A DNA stretch of 64,000 nt from Rhizobium mesosinicum (GTDB lineage: Bacteria; Pseudomonadota; Alphaproteobacteria; Rhizobiales; Rhizobiaceae): the NCBI RefSeq assembly GCF_019511345.1, contig NZ_JAEUAK010000015.1, positions 1 to 64,000 on the forward strand. The letters run 5' to 3'. Below, piece after piece: positions 25,492 through 34,451 of this stretch (its first letter is position 1; every line of letters begins with the position of its first letter). The notes beneath the pieces were generated by a model, which worked only from the letters and a program-made list of their open reading frames with translations, had not been told where the DNA came from and did no database searches. A program made the translations under genes and the position numbers.

Positions 25492-27261
25492 ATGGTCGAG
25501 ATTCCATCCGACAATATCCCCTCCGCCGAAGTCGAGGATGTCGAGCTTTATCATCCGCACAGCTGGTGGACCAAATATGTGTTCAGCCAGGATGCGAAGA
25601 TCATCGCCGTGCAATATTCGATCACCGCGATCTCGATCGGTATGGTGGCTCTGGTGCTCTCCTGGCTGATGCGGATCCAGCTTGCCTTTCCCGGCTATTT
25701 CGCCTTCATCGATGCCGATCACTATTACCAGTTCATCACCATGCACGGCATGATCATGGTGATCTATCTGCTCACCGCGCTCTTCCTTGGCGGCTTCGGC
25801 AATTATCTCATTCCGCTGATGGTCGGCGCGCGCGACATGGTATTTCCTTACGCGAACATGCTGAGCTACTGGATCTATCTGCTTGCAGTGCTGATCCTCG
25901 CCGCGGGCTTTTTCGTCCCCGGCGGACCGACCGGGGCCGGCTGGACGCTTTATCCGCCGCAATCCGTCCTGTCAGGCACGCCGGGCGGCAAGGACTGGGG
26001 CATCCTGCTGATGCTCACCTCGCTGATCGTCTTCATCATCGGCTTCACCATGGGCGGCCTCAACTATGTGGTGACGGTGCTGCAGGGCCGCGCGCGCGGC
26101 ATGACGCTGATGCGCATGCCGCTCACCGTCTGGGGCATCTTCACCGCGACCGTGATGGCGCTCCTGGCCTTTCCGGCCCTGTTCGTCGCCTGCGTCATGA
26201 TGCTGTTCGACCGCCTGCTCGGCACCAGCTTCTTCATGCCTGCCATCGTCGAGATGGGCACGCAGCTGCAGCACGGCGGCGGCAGCCCGATCCTGTTCCA
26301 GCACCTGTTCTGGTTCTTCGGGCATCCAGAGGTCTATATCGTCGCGCTGCCGGCCTTCGGCATCGTTTCGGACCTGATCAGCACACATGCGCGCAAGAAT
26401 ATCTTCGGCTACCGCATGATGGTGTGGGCGATCGTCATCATCGGCGGCTTGAGCTTCGTCGTCTGGGCGCACCACATGTATGTCAGCGGCATGCATCCGG
26501 CCTTCGGTTTCTTCTTCGCCACCACGACGCTGATCATCGCCATTCCGACGGCGATCAAGGTCTATAACTGGGTGCTGACGCTGTGGCGCGGCGATATCCA
26601 CCTGACGCTGCCGATGCTCTTTGCGCTCGCCTTCATCGTCACCTTCGTCAATGGCGGCCTGACCGGCCTGTTCCTCGGCAATGTCGTCGTCGACGTGCCG
26701 CTGTCGGATACGATGTTCGTCGTCGCGCATTTCCACATGGTTATGGGGGTTGCGCCAATCCTCGTCATCTTCGGGGCGATCTATCACTGGTATCCGAAGA
26801 TCACCGGACGCATGCTGGACGAGACGCTCGGCCGGATCCATTTCTGGATCACCTTCCTCGGCACCTATGCCGTCTTCTTTCCGATGCATTATCTCGGCCT
26901 GCTCGGCGTGCCGCGCCGCTATTTCGAGATGGGAGAGACGGCCTTCGTTCCGCCGTCGGCGCATACGCTGAACATCTTCATCACCACCATGGCGCTGATC
27001 GTCGGGGCAGCGCAGATCGTCTTCCTGTTCAACCTGGTCTGGAGCCTTTTCCGGGGCAGGGAGGCAGGCGGCAATCCGTGGCGGGCGACGACGCTCGAAT
27101 GGCAAACGCCGCAGACGCCGCCTGCGCACGGCAACTGGGGCAAGGATCTGCCTGTCGTCTACCGCTGGGCCTATGATTACAGCGTGCCTGGCGCGGCCGA
27201 GGATTTCATTCCTCAGAATGTGCCGGCAAGCGGGGGCGTCACGCGGGAGGTTCCGGCATGA
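25492..27261 (+). CDS. coxN: Cytochrome c oxidase subunit I (CoxN-like)
   Basis: A 589-residue catalytic subunit with twelve or more helices. It reduces oxygen to water at a heme-CuB centre and pumps protons. Visible ligand regions are TMHGMIMVIYLLTALFLGG (low-spin heme His), LFWFFGHPEVYIVALPAFG (CuB His and the cross-linked Tyr), VWAHHMYVSGM (two CuB His) and VAHFHMVMGVAPI (heme His pair). The K-channel and D-channel type cannot be fixed by eye. A strong site (GGAAAGGAAGAGAG) lies before the ATG. The next gene overlaps by four bases (ATGA), showing translational coupling. The symbol is by analogy to Bradyrhizobium coxMNOP. Confidence 0.92.
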   Translation: MVEIPSDNIPSAEVEDVELYHPHSWWTKYVFSQDAKIIAVQYSITAISIGMVALVLSWLMRIQLAFPGYFAFIDADHYYQFITMHGMIMVIYLLTALFLGGFGNYLIPLMVGARDMVFPYANMLSYWIYLLAVLILAAGFFVPGGPTGAGWTLYPPQSVLSGTPGGKDWGILLMLTSLIVFIIGFTMGGLNYVVTVLQGRARGMTLMRMPLTVWGIFTATVMALLAFPALFVACVMMLFDRLLGTSFFMPAIVEMGTQLQHGGGSPILFQHLFWFFGHPEVYIVALPAFGIVSDLISTHARKNIFGYRMMVWAIVIIGGLSFVVWAHHMYVSGMHPAFGFFFATTTLIIAIPTAIKVYNWVLTLWRGDIHLTLPMLFALAFIVTFVNGGLTGLFLGNVVVDVPLSDTMFVVAHFHMVMGVAPILVIFGAIYHWYPKITGRMLDETLGRIHFWITFLGTYAVFFPMHYLGLLGVPRRYFEMGETAFVPPSAHTLNIFITTMALIVGAAQIVFLFNLVWSLFRGREAGGNPWRATTLEWQTPQTPPAHGNWGKDLPVVYRWAYDYSVPGAAEDFIPQNVPASGGVTREVPA

Positions 27262-27977
27262 ACGTCACGTTGATCTTTCTCGCGGCAATCGGCGCCATCA
27301 TCATCTGGTGGCTCTCCGGACAGCGGCTGACCTCGAAGCCATGGCTCGAAACGGGGTCGGTACAGCTGCCGGCTCATGACGATGCCCGAAGGCAGCAGTC
27401 ACCGGTGCCGGCGGTCAAACTCGGCCTCTTCGTGTTCCTCGGCGTCGTGGGGGCGCTCTTCAGCCTTGCCGTCAGCGCCTATTTCATGCGCATGGCTTCT
27501 GCCGACTGGTGGGGAATGCCCATTCCGCGACTGCTCTGGATCAATACCGCAGCGCTCGCGCTCAGCAGTGTAGCGCTGCAATGGGCCAAACGCGAAGCGC
27601 AGTACTGCCACATGGAAAGCCTCCGGCCGGCGCTCGTTACCGGGCTTGCACTTGCCGTCTTCTTCCTCATCGGACAGATCCAGGCATGGCGGGAACTGAC
27701 CGCAGCCGGCTATGTTCTGACCGACAATCCCGCCAACAGCTTCTTCTATATGCTGACCGGCCTGCACGGCCTGCATATTCTTGGCGGGCTTGCCGTGCTC
27801 GCACATACGACGGTCGGGGCATTTTCAGCCGACGTTCAACCGGAGAGGTTGCGGCTCAGCGTCGATCTCTCGGCCATCTATTCGCATTTCATGCTCGCCG
27901 TCTGGCTTTTGCTCTTCGCGCTCTTTGCCGGCTGGGCGAATGATTTCGTCGATCTCTGCCGCACATTGCTTAACTAG
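27258..27977 (+). CDS. coxO: Heme-copper oxidase subunit III-like protein (CoxO-like)
   Basis: A 239-residue membrane protein related to subunit III but diverged. Six to seven helices are seen, including KLGLFVFLGVVGALFSLAVS, ALVTGLALAVFFLIGQIQAW and the conserved FFYMLTGLHGLHILGGLAVL (residues 155-174). The ATG overlaps the stop of subunit I. A second, more canonical subunit III follows at 27999. Two consecutive III-type genes are characteristic of the CoxMNOP oxidase. Subunit III stabilises subunit I and the proton-uptake pathway; why two are needed is not known. Confidence 0.82.
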   Translation: MNVTLIFLAAIGAIIIWWLSGQRLTSKPWLETGSVQLPAHDDARRQQSPVPAVKLGLFVFLGVVGALFSLAVSAYFMRMASADWWGMPIPRLLWINTAALALSSVALQWAKREAQYCHMESLRPALVTGLALAVFFLIGQIQAWRELTAAGYVLTDNPANSFFYMLTGLHGLHILGGLAVLAHTTVGAFSADVQPERLRLSVDLSAIYSHFMLAVWLLLFALFAGWANDFVDLCRTLLN

Positions 27978-27998
27978 AGGCTGAATCAGGAGGTGCAG

Positions 27999-28718
27999 AT
28001 GGCACAGACTATCGGGACACACGACGAAGCAAGCCTCAGGCCGTCGGGCCTGCGCGGCGTCGCGGCCGATTTCAGCTCGGATCAGCGCGCCTTCAAGACC
28101 GCCTCCTGGGGCAAGGCGATGATGTGGATCTTCCTGCTCAGCGACACTTTCGTCTTCGGCTGTTTCCTGATTGCCTATATGACCGCCCGCATGTCGACGC
28201 CGATCCCCTGGCCCAATCCGAGCGAGGTCTTTGCGCTCCATATCGGCGGCCAGGACGTTCCGCTGATCCTGATCGCGATCATGACCTTCGTGCTGATCTC
28301 GAGCAGCGGCACTATGGCGATGGCGGTCAATTTCGGCTATCGCCGCGAACGCGGCAGGACGGCTGTCCTGATGCTGCTGACGGCGCTTCTCGGAGCAACC
28401 TTCGTCAGCATGCAGGCCTTCGAATGGACGAAGCTGATCACCGAAGGCGTGCGCCCCTGGGAAAATCCATGGGGGGCAGCACAGTTCGGTTCGACCTTCT
28501 TCATGATCACCGGCTTTCACGGCACGCATGTCACGATCGGCGTCATCTTCCTGCTGATCATCGCCCGCAAGGTCTGGCGGGGCGATTTCGACGTGGAACG
28601 GCGCGGCTTCTTCACCAGCCGAAAGGGCCGCTACGAGGCCGTCGAGATCATGGGCCTCTACTGGCACTTCGTCGACCTGGTCTGGGTCTTCATCTTCGCG
28701 TTTTTCTATCTGTGGTGA
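27999..28718 (+). CDS. coxP: Heme-copper oxidase subunit III (CoxP-like)
   Basis: A 239-residue subunit III with about six helices: MMWIFLLSDTFVFGCFLIAY, the lipid-site region MQAFEWTKLITEG, STFFMITGFHGTHVTIGVIF (residues 166-185), and the C-terminal EIMGLYWHFVDLVWVFIFAF that is typical of the family. AGGAGG six bases before the ATG at 27999 sets the start (a GTG at 27993 is too close to it). It lies 21 bases after the first subunit III-like gene and eight bases before subunit IV. Confidence 0.88.
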   Translation: MAQTIGTHDEASLRPSGLRGVAADFSSDQRAFKTASWGKAMMWIFLLSDTFVFGCFLIAYMTARMSTPIPWPNPSEVFALHIGGQDVPLILIAIMTFVLISSSGTMAMAVNFGYRRERGRTAVLMLLTALLGATFVSMQAFEWTKLITEGVRPWENPWGAAQFGSTFFMITGFHGTHVTIGVIFLLIIARKVWRGDFDVERRGFFTSRKGRYEAVEIMGLYWHFVDLVWVFIFAFFYLW

Positions 28719-28725
28719 GGTCGTC

Positions 28726-29091
28726 ATGAGCGAGACAACGGTGCATCGACAAGCCCAGACGGCACCTGCTCAAGCACATAGCGGGCAGCAGCACCCGATC
28801 CGACTCTATCTCCTCGTCTGGGGACTGCTCTTCGTGCTCAGCGCCGGTTCCTACATGGTCGATTATCTCGGCATCCAAGGATATCTCAGGTGGACGCTGA
28901 TCCTGGTGTTCATGATGCTGAAGGCCGGCCTGATCGTTGCCGTCTTCATGCACATGGCATGGGAACGGCTGGCGCTGGTCTACGCGATCCTGCTGCCGCC
29001 GCTGCTGGTGCTGGTTTTCGTGGCCCTAATGGTATCGGAAGCGGATTATACGATCTTGACTCGGCTCGCGTTCTTCGGAGCCGGGCCGTAG
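28726..29091 (+). CDS. Cytochrome c oxidase subunit IV family protein
   Basis: A 121-residue small membrane subunit with three helices (IRLYLLVWGLLFVLSAGSYM, LRWTLILVFMMLKAGLIVAV, LVYAILLPPLLVLVFVALMV). The second holds MMLKAGLIVAVFMHMAWE, the pattern of prokaryotic subunit IV (CyoD/CtaF type), which helps assemble the CuB site. The N-terminal 25 residues are hydrophilic and Gln-rich. It closes the operon; no clear terminator follows in the 170 bases before the next promoter. Confidence 0.85.
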   Translation: MSETTVHRQAQTAPAQAHSGQQHPIRLYLLVWGLLFVLSAGSYMVDYLGIQGYLRWTLILVFMMLKAGLIVAVFMHMAWERLALVYAILLPPLLVLVFVALMVSEADYTILTRLAFFGAGP

Positions 29092-29260
29092 AAGGCGCGG
29101 GGGGCAGGCGGGAGACCGATTTACAAGCGCGGGTTGGGCGATTCCCAAGGGTTCAAATGCACTATTTTTCCTTTTGCTGCGGCCGGCGGGACGTTCTCAG
29201 GCGGTAGACCTGGGCATGCGGAGGAGCCGAAGGAAAATTTTTGCGTCCCGCATTTTGTGT

Positions 29261-29285
29261 GGAACTCTCTCTCCAGTCATGCGTT
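29261..29285 (+). promoter_or_regulatory. EcfG-type stress promoter
   Basis: GGAAC at 29261-29265, 16 bases, CGTT at 29282-29285: exact general stress consensus. It ends 35 bases before the ATG at 29321, so it should drive the two small genes that follow. Confidence 0.78.
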
Positions 29286-29320
29286 TGGCAGCATCTTTAT
29301 GGAGCGATCGGGAGGAGATC

Positions 29321-29557
29321 ATGCAACCGAAGATCAGAACGGATGCGCCTGCGGACCGCTGGATCGGCGCTGTGGAACTTGCGATCGTGCAGAAGGCCTT
29401 CAACCGGCTTTGCGCGGAGCGCGGCTGGTCACGCGACTGCACTGAGGCACGTGAACTCGCTCGTGTGACAATCGACCTTTACCGGCAGGGTGCCGACAGC
29501 GAATACAAGCTGCATACCATGTTGTCGGGTTCCGATTTCAAGACACCTGCCCTGTGA
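29321..29557 (+). CDS. Small hypothetical protein under EcfG promoter
   Basis: A 78-residue soluble protein (MQPKIRTDAPADRWIGAVEL at the N-terminus), mostly helical, with CAERGWSRDCTEARELARVT around residues 31-50. GGAGGAGATC precedes the ATG. The 96-residue gene at 29565 follows after seven bases, so both form one stress-inducible operon behind the promoter at 29261-29285. The composition is like a small cytosolic helical bundle; I recognise no named family. Confidence 0.7.
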   Translation: MQPKIRTDAPADRWIGAVELAIVQKAFNRLCAERGWSRDCTEARELARVTIDLYRQGADSEYKLHTMLSGSDFKTPAL

Positions 29558-29564
29558 GGGGGCT

Positions 29565-29855
29565 ATGAGCAATGTCCTAACATTCCCGCGCCGGAACCTC
29601 AGATCACAGCGGCCGTTTTACGTCGGCTCGGCGAGACAGGTGGAAGGGCGCATCGCCATCCTGGAGACGATCGCGAAGATCACGGTTCGCGACAGCGCCT
29701 TTACGCCCTATGAACAGGCGGCGCTGCTGGCAAAGCTCAGGACCGCCATGCGGGCGGAATGCGTCGCGCACAAGCTGTCGCCGGAAGAACAGTTCGAAAC
29801 GATGCGCTACGCCGAGCGGCTTCTCGACGATATCCTCGAGAGCGTCAACGACTGA
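29565..29855 (+). CDS. Small hypothetical protein, second gene of stress operon
   Basis: A 96-residue protein beginning MSNVLTFPRRNLRSQRPFYV. Residues 25-95 form charged helices (EGRIAILETIAKITVRD, YEQAALLAKLRTAMRAE, ETMRYAERLLDDILESV). GAGGGGGCT before the ATG gives a ribosome binding site. Coupling to the 78-residue gene implies a shared role. Co-expression from an EcfG promoter suggests stress protection, but no activity can be inferred. Confidence 0.7.
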   Translation: MSNVLTFPRRNLRSQRPFYVGSARQVEGRIAILETIAKITVRDSAFTPYEQAALLAKLRTAMRAECVAHKLSPEEQFETMRYAERLLDDILESVND

Positions 29856-29970
29856 AGGGGCTCTCTTTGCTTCTCCAGCTCAGTTTTAAAAGACCCTGTT
29901 CCAAACCTGCCCAAGATCGAGCAACAAGTGTCTGAAGGGAACGGTTTCGAAAAGGTCCTTTGCGCCTGGA

Positions 29971-30095
29971 GCCTCCTCATCTGCCTGCCGGCATCTTCTC
30001 CCCGGCGGGGAGAAGAGGTATGCAGCAAACGTCTCCGCACTCTCAAAGGCGTCGTATCCACGTCCATCGACCTTGGTCGGGTTAAGGTGAGGGGC
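29971..30095. repeat. Dispersed intergenic repeat, copy 2
   Basis: A 125-base diverged copy of the element at 13671-13808. It keeps the inverted ends (GCCTCCTCATCTG and AAGGTGAGGGGC), the hairpin CTTCTCCCCGGCGGGGAGAAG, and the blocks TCAAAGGCGTCGTAT and CCACGTCC. It lies between the stress operon and the CDF transporter gene, whose leader begins within 40 bases. Confidence 0.72.
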
Positions 30096-30131
30096 TCCGG
30101 ACGAAACGCGATCGGGCAGGGGAACAGCAAC

Positions 30132-30713
30132 ATGGAACAGGCTCTTCGGCGCACCGTCATGACTGTCGCGCTGCTGAATCTCGGCTATTTCGGCGTCGAG
30201 TTTGCGGTGGCGCTGGCCATCGGTTCCGTCTCGCTGCTCGCCGACAGCGTGGATTTTCTCGAAGATGCCTCGGTCAATCTGCTGATCTTCTTTGCCATGG
30301 CATGGTCGGCGAAAAGCCGGGCACGGGTCGGCATGGGTATGGCGGGCATATTGCTGGTGCCCGCGCTTGCCTTCCTGCTGACGGCGTGGGGAAAGGTCGT
30401 CCATCCGGTGCCGCCGTTGCCCGTGCCGCTGTCGCTTGCGGGTCTCGGGGCGCTCGCCGTCAATCTCTTCTGCGCCTATATCCTTGCCGCCCACCGTCAT
30501 GCCGGCGGCTCGCTGACGCGGGCGGCGTTTCTATCGGCCCGCAACGATGCAGCCGCCAATATCGCCATCGTCGCCGCCGGTCTGGTGACGGCCTATCTCT
30601 GGCATTCGATCTGGCCCGATCTTCTCGTCGGGCTTGCCATCGCGCTTGTCAACCTTGATGCCGCGAAGGAAGTCTGGGAAGCGGCGCGGGAGGAGCATGA
30701 GGCCGTGCCGTAG
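30132..30713 (+). CDS. Cation diffusion facilitator-like transporter
   Basis: A 193-residue membrane protein with about five to six helices and no cytoplasmic C-terminal domain, so shorter than classic CDF exporters (about 300). The family signature is visible in SVSLLADSVDFLEDASVNLL (residues 33-52), where the Asp residues form the metal site of helix 2, and a second site in SARNDAAANIAIVAAG (helix 5). Zinc, cobalt or similar divalent cations would be exchanged for protons. The ATG at 30132 has an AGGGGA stretch upstream. It is monocistronic. Confidence 0.8.
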   Translation: MEQALRRTVMTVALLNLGYFGVEFAVALAIGSVSLLADSVDFLEDASVNLLIFFAMAWSAKSRARVGMGMAGILLVPALAFLLTAWGKVVHPVPPLPVPLSLAGLGALAVNLFCAYILAAHRHAGGSLTRAAFLSARNDAAANIAIVAAGLVTAYLWHSIWPDLLVGLAIALVNLDAAKEVWEAAREEHEAVP

Positions 30714-30726
30714 GCTGCGTTTCGAC

Positions 30727-30752
30727 AAAAAAAAGCCGGCCAGGGCCGGCTT
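30727..30752 (-). terminator. Minus-strand intrinsic terminator without an obvious gene
   Basis: A 9-base perfect stem AAGCCGGCC (30733-30741) and GGCCGGCTT (30744-30752) is followed, on the minus strand, by eight T residues (A-run at 30727-30734 on the plus strand). The plus strand has no T-run, so this stops transcripts coming leftward. No minus-strand gene is present in the 380 bases to its right, which points to a small RNA. Confidence 0.75.
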
Positions 30753-31135
30753 AGACGAACACGACCGAACAGGAAATACTGGGCCGGTTCCTTCATTTCG
30801 TGACTGACAATAAATTTCATTACAATGCCGAGGTCAGCAGAGAAGGCGTAACGAGATCGCCATGAAAGGCGGCTCCGCAAAGGGGTGGCGGCGGCGGGAG
30901 CCGGTGCTGTCCTCGCGTGTGTTTATGGGGGATGAACATCACCGATTGATGACATTTGGAGCCGGGAAATGACTTTCTTTCATCGGCCGATGACCCTGTG
31001 GGCGGCATCCTATGCCTGATATGATCGGTGGATAGGACGATGATGTGAATTCAGTGTTCAGGCCCTTGCGGATGTCAAAGCTTCACAAAGAGGCTATATA
31101 GCGGCGAATTCGACCTGATATCCGCAAAGAGCCCC
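30753..31135. other. Gene-free region, possible small RNA locus on the minus strand
   Basis: These 383 bases hold no supported protein gene. The stretch 30753-30860 leads into the minus-strand terminator and is moderately AT-rich (around 30805-30825), as expected for a small RNA. A minus-strand frame starting with ATG near 30821 has no ribosome binding site and runs through the terminator, so I do not call it. The right part must carry the promoter of the ABC operon; TATATA at 31095-31100 is a possible -10 box. Confidence 0.4.
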
Positions 31136-32058
<923 letters not shown>

Positions 32059-32062
<4 letters not shown>

Positions 32063-32820
32063 ACTTCGAGGCGATCAAGTCGATCTACTATTTCGAGATG
32101 GCGCGCACCCGGCGCACGCTGCTGCAGAGCGTCGTTTCCCCCGTCATTTCCACCTCGCTCTATTTCATCGTCTTCGGGGCCGCCGTCGGCTCGCGTATCC
32201 AGCAGGTGGAGGGTGTCTCCTACGGCGCCTTCATCACGCCAGGTCTCATCATGCTGACGCTTCTCGGCCAGTGCATCGGCAACGGCTCCTTCGGCATCTA
32301 TTTTCCGAAATTCACCGGCACGATCTACGAGATCCTGTCGGCCCCCGTCGCCATGACGGAAATCCTGATCGGCTATGTCGGGGCGGCCGCCACGAAGGGG
32401 CTGATCATCGGCACCATCATCCTCCTGACTGCCAATCTCTTCGTCGACGTGCGGATCGAGCACCCTTTCATGATGGTGCTGTTCTTCCTGCTGACGGCGA
32501 TCAGCTTCAGCCTGTTCGGCTTCATGATCGGCATCTGGGCGACGAATTTCGAGCAGCTGAACTTGATCCCGATGCTGGTCGTGCCGCCGCTGACCTTCCT
32601 CGGCGGCAGCTTCTACTCCATCAACATGCTGCCGCCCTTCTGGCAGGCCGTCAGCCATTTCAACCCGGTCCTCTACCTCGTCAGCGGCTTCCGCTGGAGC
32701 TTCTACGGTATTGCCGACGTCAATCCGCTGGTCAGCCTCGGGATGGTTTCGTTGTTTCTGGTGATTTGTCTCAGCACGCTCGGCTGGATATTCAAGACGG
32801 GGTATCGGCTGCGGAATTGA
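32059..32820 (+). CDS. ABC-2 type transporter permease
   Basis: A 253-residue permease with six helices, of the YadH/ABC-2 family. Features are the N-terminal IYYFEMARTRRTLLQSVVSP elbow, LIMLTLLGQCIGNGSFGIYF, and the C-terminal motif PPLTFLGGSFYSINMLPPFW followed by NPVLYLVSGFRW. It pairs with the ATPase encoded immediately upstream as a homodimeric exporter. Rhizobial relatives are linked to polyol, lipid or drug export, but nothing here sets the substrate. Confidence 0.9.
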
Positions 32821-32929
32821 CGCGGCAGGCCGGACCACCGGCAAAATCCGCTCGAGCGATACAAGATCGTTCACATTTTGTTCGCTCCTGCTAGTCTGGC
32901 CTCGTCGTCATCTGCACAGGAGGAGAGTC

Positions 32930-33772
32930 GTGGCGGAGCAACAGGCAAAGTTCGAGCGGCTGAAAGCGCTCCATCAGAGGGATGAGGCATTCGTCATTCC
33001 CAATCCCTGGGATGCGGGCTCGGCGCGGATCCTGACGAGTCTCGGTTTCGAGGCTTTGGCGACAACCAGCGCCGGTTATGCCTTTTCGAAGGGCAAGCGG
33101 GATTCCTTTGCGAGTCTGACGCGCCGCGAAATCCTTGATAACGCAGGGGAGATCGTTGATGCCACCGATCTTCCCGTATCGGCCGATCTCGAAGACGGGT
33201 TTGGTGCGGCGCCCGAAATCTGCGCAGAAACGATCCGGCTGGCCTCTGCGGCCGGGCTGGTCGGCGGATCGATCGAAGACGCCACCGGCGATACGGCAAG
33301 GCCGATCTATGAACTCTCGCAGGCCGTCGAGCGCGTGCAGGCCGCGGCGGAAGCGGCGCGGACACTGCCTTTCCTTTTGACGGCGAGGGCGGAGAATTTT
33401 CTCTGGGAGCGGCCCGACCTCGATGACACGATCAGGCGGCTGCAGGCTTTCTCGGCAGCCGGCGCCGATGTCCTCTATGCGCCCGGCCTGCCCGATATCG
33501 ACGCGATCCGGACGGTGTGCGCTGCCGTCGACAAGCCCGTCAACGTGGTGATGGGGCTGAAGGGGCCGCGCTACAGCGTTGCCGAACTCTCGGCGGCAGG
33601 CGTGCGGCGGGTGAGTGTCGGCGGGTCCTTTGCGCGCGCGGCACTTGGTGCGCTGCTGCGGGCGGCCGAGGAGGTGAGATCGTCGGGCACCTTCACTTAC
33701 GCCGCCGATGCGATCCCGGCGGTAACGCTCAGCCAGCTTATGTCGCAGGAGAAGCGGGACGACCGGAATTAG
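32930..33772 (+). CDS. Isocitrate lyase/PEP mutase family protein
   Basis: A 280-residue TIM-barrel enzyme of the PEP mutase / isocitrate lyase superfamily. FVIPNPWDAGSARIL (residues 21-35) and LEDGFG (about residue 85, with metal-binding acids), SIEDATGD (113-120) and FLLTARAENFL are its marks. Relatives cleave or form C-C or P-C bonds in 2-methylisocitrate, oxaloacetate or phosphonopyruvate. The KKCGH loop of true isocitrate lyases is missing, so lyase activity on isocitrate is unlikely; the exact reaction is open. AGGAGGAG precedes the GTG start. Confidence 0.85.
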   Translation: MAEQQAKFERLKALHQRDEAFVIPNPWDAGSARILTSLGFEALATTSAGYAFSKGKRDSFASLTRREILDNAGEIVDATDLPVSADLEDGFGAAPEICAETIRLASAAGLVGGSIEDATGDTARPIYELSQAVERVQAAAEAARTLPFLLTARAENFLWERPDLDDTIRRLQAFSAAGADVLYAPGLPDIDAIRTVCAAVDKPVNVVMGLKGPRYSVAELSAAGVRRVSVGGSFARAALGALLRAAEEVRSSGTFTYAADAIPAVTLSQLMSQEKRDDRN

Positions 33773-33784
33773 GGCTGCTGCTCG

Positions 33785-34357
33785 TCAGCCCTTCTTCTTG
33801 CGCCGCCCCTTGCCAAGGCGGGGACGGAAATCGACGAGCAGGGATTTCAGTTCGAGTTCGCGCACGCGCCGGGCTGCTTCGTCCGGGCTCACCCAGTCCA
33901 GCACGCGCTGGCCGACTTCCCGGAATTGCTCTTGGGTATGCGCCACCTCGATCTGAAAGATATCGACGATGCAGGGAACGACGTCGCCGTCATCAAGCTC
34001 CTTGAGATAGGTATAGCAGCCGACCGCCTGCTTGCTGACGGTTCCGCGCACGCCGGCTTCCTCCCAGGCCTCGATGGCGGCCGCCTCATGCGGCTTCTTC
34101 TTTTTCATCGGCCAGCCCTTGGGAATGATCCAGCGGCGGCTGTCACGCGTGGTGACGACGAGGACTTCGATCTCCGGGCGGTCGGTTTCGGCACCGGGGT
34201 CCGTGTAGCGGAAGCAGAGAGCGCCGTACTGCTGGCGAAAGGCCCCCGAGAAAAGCTTCTCCGGCCGTCCTGCAAGCTGCTTCAACAGAGGTCTCGATGG
34301 GCCGGCCCGAGATTTTGTGCCTTTTTTGCTCGATTTCATGACGTCAAGCATTGTCAA
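33785..34357 (-). CDS. NUDIX hydrolase, divergent Nudix box
   Basis: A 190-residue NUDIX protein expected to split a nucleoside diphosphate-X bond (relatives act on diadenosine or inositol polyphosphates). The box reads GWPMKKKKPHEAAAIEAWEE then AGV (about residues 81-103). The metal-binding EE is kept, but the first Glu is Lys and the usual Arg of RE is Ile, so activity may be altered. The C-terminus is strongly basic (GKGRRKKKG). It is divergent from the DUF47-pit operon and has a paralogue on the other side of it (36209-36768). Start is uncertain: ATG at 34357 or 34339, neither with a good ribosome binding site. Confidence 0.85.
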   Translation of the reverse strand: MTMLDVMKSSKKGTKSRAGPSRPLLKQLAGRPEKLFSGAFRQQYGALCFRYTDPGAETDRPEIEVLVVTTRDSRRWIIPKGWPMKKKKPHEAAAIEAWEEAGVRGTVSKQAVGCYTYLKELDDGDVVPCIVDIFQIEVAHTQEQFREVGQRVLDWVSPDEAARRVRELELKSLLVDFRPRLGKGRRKKKG

Positions 34358-34392
34358 TTTTTACTTTTTCGATCAATTGCCTGCGACGCTTT

Positions 34393-34410
34393 ATGACACA
34401 TTTATGACAG
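34393..34410 (-). promoter_or_regulatory. PhoB binding box
   Basis: On the minus strand the sequence reads CTGTCAT-AAAT-GTGTCAT, matching the Pho box consensus CTGTCAT-N4-CTGTCAT at 13 of 14 defined positions. It lies between the NUDIX gene and the DUF47-pit operon, 42 bases before the latter. In Sinorhizobium meliloti the equivalent orfA-pit operon is repressed by phosphorylated PhoB under phosphate limitation, which fits this site. Confidence 0.8.
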
Positions 34411-34451
34411 TCTCCGATGACCGTCGCCCGCACAGGGAAGGATCGCCTGAT

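Noticed and set aside
25972..27129. 385-codon minus-strand frame in the subunit I gene
   Set aside because: Shadow of coxN; Asp/Arg/His-rich sequence without motifs, lying opposite conserved membrane helices.
30593..30880. 95-codon minus-strand ORF across the orphan terminator
   Set aside because: It reads through the hairpin and into the antisense of the CDF gene, and has no ribosome binding site; a small RNA explains the terminator better.
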